A DNA stretch of 64,000 nucleotides, taken from Ailanthus altissimus. Lineage: Eukaryota > Streptophyta > Magnoliopsida > Sapindales > Simaroubaceae. The notes below the pieces were generated by a model. That model was not told the DNA's origin, made no database searches, and worked only from the letters and a program-made list of their open reading frames with translations. A program made the translations under genes and the position numbers. The stretch is taken from the NCBI GenBank assembly GCA_946807835.1, contig OX327683.1:13645001-13709000 (forward strand), read 5' to 3'. Positions 58,077-64,000 of this stretch are shown here, one piece after another. The number at the start of each line of letters is the position of its first letter. Position 1 is the stretch's first letter.

Positions 58077-60008
58077 TCAATCACGATAGACAGGATCCAC
58101 AAGAGGGATCTCGCCTAGGTACATAGAGTCGTTTACCTTTTCCACGTAGCTTTTTAGCCGCTGTCCATTCACTTTGAAAGTCCGTCCATCAGTGGGGTCT
58201 TCTATTTCAACAGCACCATTAGGAAAAACATGTCTTACCATAAATGGACCAGTCCATCGAGATCTCAACTTTCCAGGGTGTAAATGCAATCGAGAATCAT
58301 AAAGATAGACCCGTTGATTTGGCTCAAAGTGTTTCCTTGAGATCTGTTTATCATGAGCTACTTTCATTTTAGCTTTGTAAATTTTGGAGTTGTCATATGC
58401 GTCATTTCGTAGCTCTTCTATTTCTGACAATTGTAACTTTCTCTGGAGACCTGCAGCATTCAAATCAAAGTTAAGGGCTTTGACAGCCCAATAAGCTTTA
58501 TGTTCTAGCTCAACAGGTAAATGACAAGCTTTCCCATAAACAAGCCGGTATGGGGACATTCCTAAGATGGTTTTGTATGCAGTACGATATGCCCATAATG
58601 CATCAGAAAGGCGTAGGGACCAATCTTTGCGATTCGGGTTAACCGTCTTTTCCAAAATCTGTTTAACCTCTCTATTTGCTAGCTCGGCTTGTCCATTTGT
58701 CTGTGGATGGTATGCAGTAGAAACTTTGTGAAGAACACCATACCTGCGCATCAAAGCTTCAAAAGAACGATTACAAAAATGTGTTCCTTGGTCACTAATG
58801 ATGACACGTGGCGTACCGTACCTAGATAACACATTTTCTTTTAAGAATTTTACCACAGTTGTATTATCTTTAGTACGACAAGCTACAGCCTCCACCCATT
58901 TTGATACATAGGCAACAGCTAAAAAGATGTAAAGATAGCCAAAAGATGAAGGAAATGGACCCATAAAATCAATACCCCAACAGTCAAATATCTCGATAAC
59001 AAGAATAGGGTTAAGAGGCATCATATTTCTTCGAGATAAAGCACCTAACTTTTGACATCTTTCACAGGAACGACAAAAATTATTAGTGTCTTTGAACAAA
59101 GTGGGCCAATAAAGACCACACTGTAAAATTTTCACAGCTGTCTTCTTCATAGAAAAATGGCCACCGCAAGCAGCCCTATGGCAAAAATTTAAGACACTAG
59201 AAACATCACTTTCAGGAATGCAACGTCTCATGATTTGGTCAGGACAGTATTTGAAAAGATATGGATCATCCCAATAAAAGTTACGTACCTCAACCAAGAA
59301 CTTACGCTTATCTTGTGCACTCCAGTCAGATGGAAGTTCACCACAAACCAAATAATTTACGATATGTGCATACCAAGGTATTTGGCTTATAGTAAAAAGA
59401 TGTTCATCTGGAAAATCGTCTCGAATGGGTGGCAAATCAGTAGAGTCAGTGAACTCAAGGCGGGATAGATGATCAGCAACAACATTTTCAACGCCTTTCT
59501 TATCTTTGATGGTTATATCAAATTCCTGCAAAAGAAGAATCCACCTAATTAAACGGGCTTTAGCATCCTTCTTAGAAAGAAGGTACTTAAAGGCTGCGTG
59601 GTCAGTAAAAATAACAATAGGTGAACCAATCAAATAAGAACGAAATTTATCTAAGGCAAAAACAACAGCTAATAGTTCTTTTTCAGTAGTAGTGTAATTC
59701 ATTTGAGCATCATTCAAAGTCCTACTAGCATAATAAACAACAAAGGGTTTTCCCTCCCTCCGTTGCCCAAGAACTGCTTCTACAGCATAATTACTTGCAT
59801 CACACATAATTTCAAATGGGAGGTTCCAATCCGGTGATTGCATGATAGGAGCGGTGGTGAGTTTGGCAATGAGTGTTCGGAATGCCTCCTCACACTCTTG
59901 TGTCCATGTAAATTCTGCATCTTTTAGCAAAAGGTTACACAATGGTCTAGATATGGCAGAAAAATTTTGTATAAACCTTCTGTAAAAGCCAGCGTGTCCA
60001 AGAAAGGA
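58077..60008 (-). pseudogene. Athila-3 RNase H and integrase (second part of gag-pol)
   Basis: In the same frame as the next entry and separated from it only by one TGA. From the first internal Met at 59942 it is open for 621 codons. RNase H comes first ([39 protein letters not shown]). The linker [15 protein letters not shown] follows, then the integrase zinc region with [10 protein letters not shown] near residues 280-290. Next are [10 protein letters not shown] (Asp, about 320), [12 protein letters not shown] (Asp, about 382) and [12 protein letters not shown] (Glu, about 420). The C-terminal module with RSRWTGP and [10 protein letters not shown] ends at DPVYRD. All three catalytic residues are present. 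If the TGA were read through or absent, this would be a full enzyme set. Confidence 0.92.
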
Positions 60009-63000
60009 TCAGACATCTTTTACCGTTTTAGGTGTAGGTAATTTAGAGATTAATTCAATTTTTGCCTTGTTAACCTCTATCCCTCTTTCAGATACAATGT
60101 GCCCTAAAACGATTCCTGAAGATACCATGAAATGACATTTCTCCCAATTTAGCACAAGTCCTTTTTCTTCACACTTACTTAAAACAGATTTCAAGTTAAG
60201 TAGGCATAAATCAAAAGAATTACCAAAAACAGTCAAATCATCCATAAAAACTTCCATGCATTTTTCAACCATATCAGAGAAAATACTCAACATGCAACGC
60301 TGGAAAGTAGCTGGTGCATTACATAATCCAAATGGCATTCTACGAAAAGCATAAGTACCAAAAGGGCATGTAAAAGTAGTTTTTTCTTGATCTTCTATAG
60401 CTATCTCAATCTGGTAATACCCTGAATACCCATCAAGAAAGCAATAAAAAGGATGTCCAGCTACACGTTCTAAAATTTGGTCGATAAAAGGCAATGGAAA
60501 ATAGTCTTTCCTAGTGGCTGTGTTTAACTTTCTATAATCAATACACATTCTCCAACCACTTACTACCCTAGTTGGAACAGGTATCCTATTCTCATTTTCA
60601 ACAACAGTAACCCCAGATTTCTTAGGAACTACTTGAGTTGGACTTACCCATTGACTATCAAAAATTGGGTAGATTATACCCGCATCTAATAGTTTCAAGA
60701 CCTCTTTCTTCACTACTTCTTTCATTGTTGGGTTAAGTCTTCTTTGTGGGTCTCTACGAGGTTGGGAACCTTCCTCTAAATGAATTCTATGGGAGCATAT
60801 CAATGGAGAAATACCTTTAATATCAGCTATGGTCCAACCTAATGCAGACTTATGTTCTTTTAACAATTTTATCAATTTTTTCTCTTGTTCAGCACTAAGT
60901 TCAGAAGAAATGATGATAGGAAAGGTATCACCTGGTCCCAAGAATACGTGTTTCAAACCTTTGGGCAGTGGAGAAAGCTCAACTTGTGGTGTCTCGAGGT
61001 TTGATGGTTTCGGTCTCTCCCTCTCTCGTGGCAACTCTTCAAAGTGTGGCTGCCAAAATCGAGTCCGTTTATCCTGTGAGTCAAAAATACTAAACACATC
61101 AGTTGTTACATCAGGATAATACAATTCTTCAAAATCAAAATTGAGAAGGTTTTTCGAAGAATCATAGCCATGATTTTTATAAGCTTCCTCCGCTACAAGT
61201 GTGTCTATCATATATGAATGATAGCACTCGTCTTCTTCTCGTGGTTGTTTGCCAATGTTGAAAATGTTCACCTCAAGAGTCATATTCCCAAAAGATAATT
61301 TCATTAGACCATTTCTGCAATTAATAATAGCGTTAGCAGTGGCTAGAAAAGGTCTCCCCAAAATAAGAGGGATTTTTGACTCCATGTTAACAACAGAATG
61401 AGTATCTAAAACAAGAAAATCAACAGGATAGTAAAATTTGTCAATTTGCAACAAAACATCTTCTACTATTCCCCGTGGTTTCTTGATTGATCGGTCAGCT
61501 AATTGTAGGACTACAGATGTTGGTTTAATCTCACCAAGTCCCAACTGCAAGTAAATAGAATAAGGCATTAAATTTACACTTGCTCCTAAGTCCAATAAAG
61601 CTTGACCAAACTCATGTGTCCCAATTTGGCAGGAGATTGTGGGACATCCTGGGTCTCTATACTTGGGTGGTGTCTTTTGTTCAATCACTGCACTTACCTG
61701 TTCTGCCAAAAATGCAGTTTTCTTCACATGGTGTTTTCTTTTGATAGTGCATAAATCCTTGATGACTTTGGCATAAGTTGGAACTTGCTTAATCAAATGT
61801 AACAAGGGAAGATTAATTTTAACTTGTTTCAAATGTTCTAAAATCTCACCTTGAATTTCTGAATTTTTCTCAATCGGTCGAAGAGCTTGAGGAAAAGGCA
61901 CTGGAATTGAAAACTTACTTTCGGGCTTTTTTTCCATTGTGGCCTCTTTTTCAAGGGGGGCATCTTTACTACTCGTAGATGTGTTAATTTCAGGAGTAGG
62001 CTCACTTACAATCTTACCACTTCGAGTAGTAATGGCATTGACTTCTTTCAGATTTTGAACATCAGAAGTAGAAGTTTGTGCCATGAATTGTCCTTTTGGA
62101 TTGGATTGAGGTTGAGATGGAAACTTACCTCGCTCTTGTACAGTTAAGGCACTGGTCAATTTTGTGATTTGACTCTTGATTTCTTTGTTTTCGTCCACCA
62201 CCTGTGCAAGAATTGTTTCAAATTTTTGATTAGTCTTACTTTGTACCTCCATAAATGCTTGTAATGTATCCTCTAAAGAATTTCTAGTTGGTCGTGCATT
62301 ATATTGAGGTGCAACATAAGACTTGGGTGCTTGTTGTTCTTGTTTCCATTGGTTGTTGGCTTGTTGGTCAGATTTCCAACTGAAATTTGGGTGGTTTCTC
62401 CAGCTAGGATTATATGTTTCAGAGTAGGGTGAATAAGGCTTCTTGTACATCCCTAGGGCATTACATTGTTCCTCATATATCCCTCTCATCTCACTATACG
62501 TGGGACAATCCTGAGCTAAGTGTTCCGCTCCTCCACAGACAAAACAGACATCGTGTGACTCAACTTTAGCAACCGTGTGGGTGACCCTTCTATCTTTGGT
62601 TTTCAAGGCCTCTAACTCCCTAGTGAAGACCTCTAATTGGGCTTTGAGGTTATCCTCTTCCCTAAGATGGAAAACTCCATTGGGTCGTGACCTATTTGTG
62701 CTTTCAGCAATGCTAGGTCCAGTCCATGTATGGGCTTTTTCGGCTAAGTCATTAAGGAATTCTATGGCTTCCTCAGGATCTTTGTGAAGGAACTCCCCAT
62801 TACACATCATCTCAACAAATTGGCGCTCTCTAATTGTGAGTCCCTCATAGAAATAACTAACCAAGCGCCAATTTTCATACCCATGGTGAGGGCACAGATT
62901 TAGCAACTCTTTAAACCTTTCCCATGCTTGATATAAGGTTTCACTGTCTTTTTGGGAGAATGAAGAAATTTGTCTTTTCAGGCCATTAGTTTTGTGTTGT

Positions 63001-63494
63001 GGGAAGTATTTATTGAAAAATGCTTGGGTCATTTCTGCCCAAGTTCCTATAGACCTCGGCCTCAAAGAGTATAGCCAACTCTTTGCTTTGTCTTTCAAAG
63101 AAAAAGGGAAAATTTTAAGTCTAACAGTGTCTATAGCTTCAGGTTGGCTATGGAAGGTGGCAATTACCTCTTCAAATTCCCTAACATGTACATAAGGATT
63201 TTCACTATCTAGACCATGAAAAGTGGGAAGAAGTTGTATCATTCCATGTTTAAAATCTGAATGTGGTGTGTTAGGTGGAAATATAATACATGATGGTGTG
63301 GCTGTGCGAGTAGGATGCAAGTAATCTTTTAGAGTTCTAACGGGGTTTTCTTCGTGTTGGCTCATTGTGTTAGAATTACAAGATAAACTAGAAGGTGAAT
63401 TCTTTTCACTTACAAATTGTGGGAGTGGTTCTAATTCTAGTTCTAGTTCTAGTTCTCTCACAAATCTTCCTCGTTTGTCTCTAGGTCGATGCAT
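60009..63494 (-). pseudogene. Athila-3 gag, protease and reverse transcriptase (first part of gag-pol)
   Basis: An open frame of 1161 codons from ATG 63494. An ELELELELE run (residues 14-22) is coded by a hexanucleotide repeat. The Athila capsid spans about 60-260, with GMIQLLPTFHGLDSENPY and SWLYSLRPRSIGTW. A CX2CX4HX4C knuckle is at 317-330, followed by a basic linker and the protease DLGASVNLMPY near 633. RT carries [11 protein letters not shown] near 980 and the catalytic FMDDLTVFG near 1081. It ends at a TGA (60009-60011) after TPKTVKDV, where the related element has Arg before SFL. A CGA to TGA transition explains it. The rest is free of defects over 3.5 kb, so the element was active recently. 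Confidence 0.93.
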
Positions 63495-63588
63495 ACATCC
63501 TAATTGTTTTTTTTTTTTTTTTAAGGAAAGAAATGCTTAAGGAAAATTAAGAAGTGGAATAAACACAACAAGAAATAGAAATAAGTTA

Positions 63589-63970
63589 GGTGGTAAGACC
63601 AACCATGAAATATAAATACAATAACTAAACAAAAGACTATAAAATACGAAAAAAAGTATAATAAATAAATAATAAAAAGAAAATACAATAAGTAAATAAA
63701 TAAAAGGTTAGGCGGTAGAACCTGCCATAAAAAGAAAATACAACATATTAACTAAAGAAAATAAATTGCAATAAATACGTAAAAGAAAATGAAAATAAAG
63801 TACAATAAAAAAAAGTGCAATAAATAAATAGAGTACAATAAGAAATAAAGAAACTAAGTTAGGCGGTAGAACCAGCCACAAAATAAAAAGAAAATACAAC
63901 AAATTAACTAAAAAAAAAGTATAATAAATAAATAATAGAAAGTGAACAAAGTTAGGCGGTAAAACCAGCC
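63589..63970 (-). repeat. Hairpin repeats in the Athila-3 leader
   Basis: Units at 63589-63604, 63711-63726, 63862-63877 and 63955-63970, for example GGCGGTAGAACCAGCC, flanked by GTTA on one side and CATAAAAAGAAAATAC-like A-rich DNA on the other. They can fold as GGC-GGT-AGA-ACC-A-GCC with one bulge. Same position and flanks as the five units of Athila-1. The array may continue past the window. Confidence 0.8.
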
Positions 63971-64000
63971 ATAAAAAAAAAAGTGCAATAAATAAACTAA

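Larger units (their letters stand above)
53401..64000 (-). mobile_element. Athila-3: nearly intact Athila element carrying extra 3' genes, 5' end off the right edge
   Basis: Minus strand: 3' LTR 53401-54955, polypurine tract, long 3' UTR, LOG-family gene, basic Cys-rich gene, integrase to gag in one frame (58077-63494, one TGA), then a leader with hairpin repeats. It is inserted in the RT of another Gypsy element. The organisation matches Athila-1 gene by gene, but the sequences differ by roughly a quarter at protein level, so it is a sister family and not a copy. The primer site and 5' LTR are outside the window. Confidence 0.9.

Noticed and set aside
60829..61119. Plus-strand frames opposite Athila-3 gag-pol (also 62575-62787 and 62992-63195)
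   Set aside because: Shadows of the long minus-strand coding frame.

Overview
The window is repeat-rich nuclear DNA of a flowering plant, probably a dicot. It is AT-rich and built almost wholly of nested LTR retrotransposons: Ty1/Copia, Ty3/Gypsy Tekay, Tat, Athila and one further Gypsy lineage. It also holds a short piece of plastid rpoB. I see no ordinary single-copy host gene, no tRNA or rRNA and no CRISPR. Most coding capacity lies on the minus strand.

Layout. (1) 1-19090 is a decayed Copia element on the minus strand (Copia-1). Its 5' LTR is at 16758-19090 and its 3' end lies beyond the left edge. It was invaded by a complete Tekay-type Gypsy element (1428-11829, 2.8 kb LTRs, TSD AAAAC) and by a Copia element reduced to a solo LTR (13659-15845, TSD AATCT). 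(2) 19243-20560 is the 3' end of a Tat-lineage Gypsy element: an integrase remnant followed by a ~73-bp minisatellite. (3) 20619-21495 is a Copia LTR piece cut by an old plus-strand Athila element (Athila-2, 21496-29392 plus 41336-41632). Athila-2 was itself invaded by a Copia solo LTR (24059-26120, TSD TATTT) and by a full-length minus-strand Athila element (Athila-1, 29393-41335, TSD ATAAG/ATAGG). (4) 41633-48662 is a second minus-strand Copia element (Copia-2) that has lost its 3' end. (5) 49114-49325 is the plastid rpoB fragment. (6) 51001-53400 is part of another Gypsy element, cut by a third Athila element (Athila-3, 53401 to beyond 64000). The Athila-3 gag-pol frame has a single premature stop.

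The most striking content is in Athila-1 and Athila-3. Between the end of pol and the 3' LTR, where Athila elements may carry an env-like gene, both carry the same two extra genes in the same order. The first encodes a ~182-aa basic protein with a CX2CX4CX3C cluster. Its arrangement recalls the cysteine-rich nucleic-acid-binding proteins of carla-type plant RNA viruses. The second is an intronless gene of the LONELY GUY (LOG) cytokinin-activating family. By hand count the two copies of each protein are about 73% identical, and the basic-protein gene is 549 bp in both elements, so the cassette appears to predate the split of the two elements. Conserved noncoding pieces go with it: an intergenic element upstream of the basic-protein gene, repeated leader hairpins, a stem-loop beside the polypurine tract, an internal G-rich tract with hairpin, and a repeated module shared by the basic-protein gene and the 3' UTR.

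All assignments come from reading the sequence and from remembered family motifs. No database search was run. Boundaries supported by TG..CA ends plus target-site duplications are firm; those of decayed remnants are approximate.
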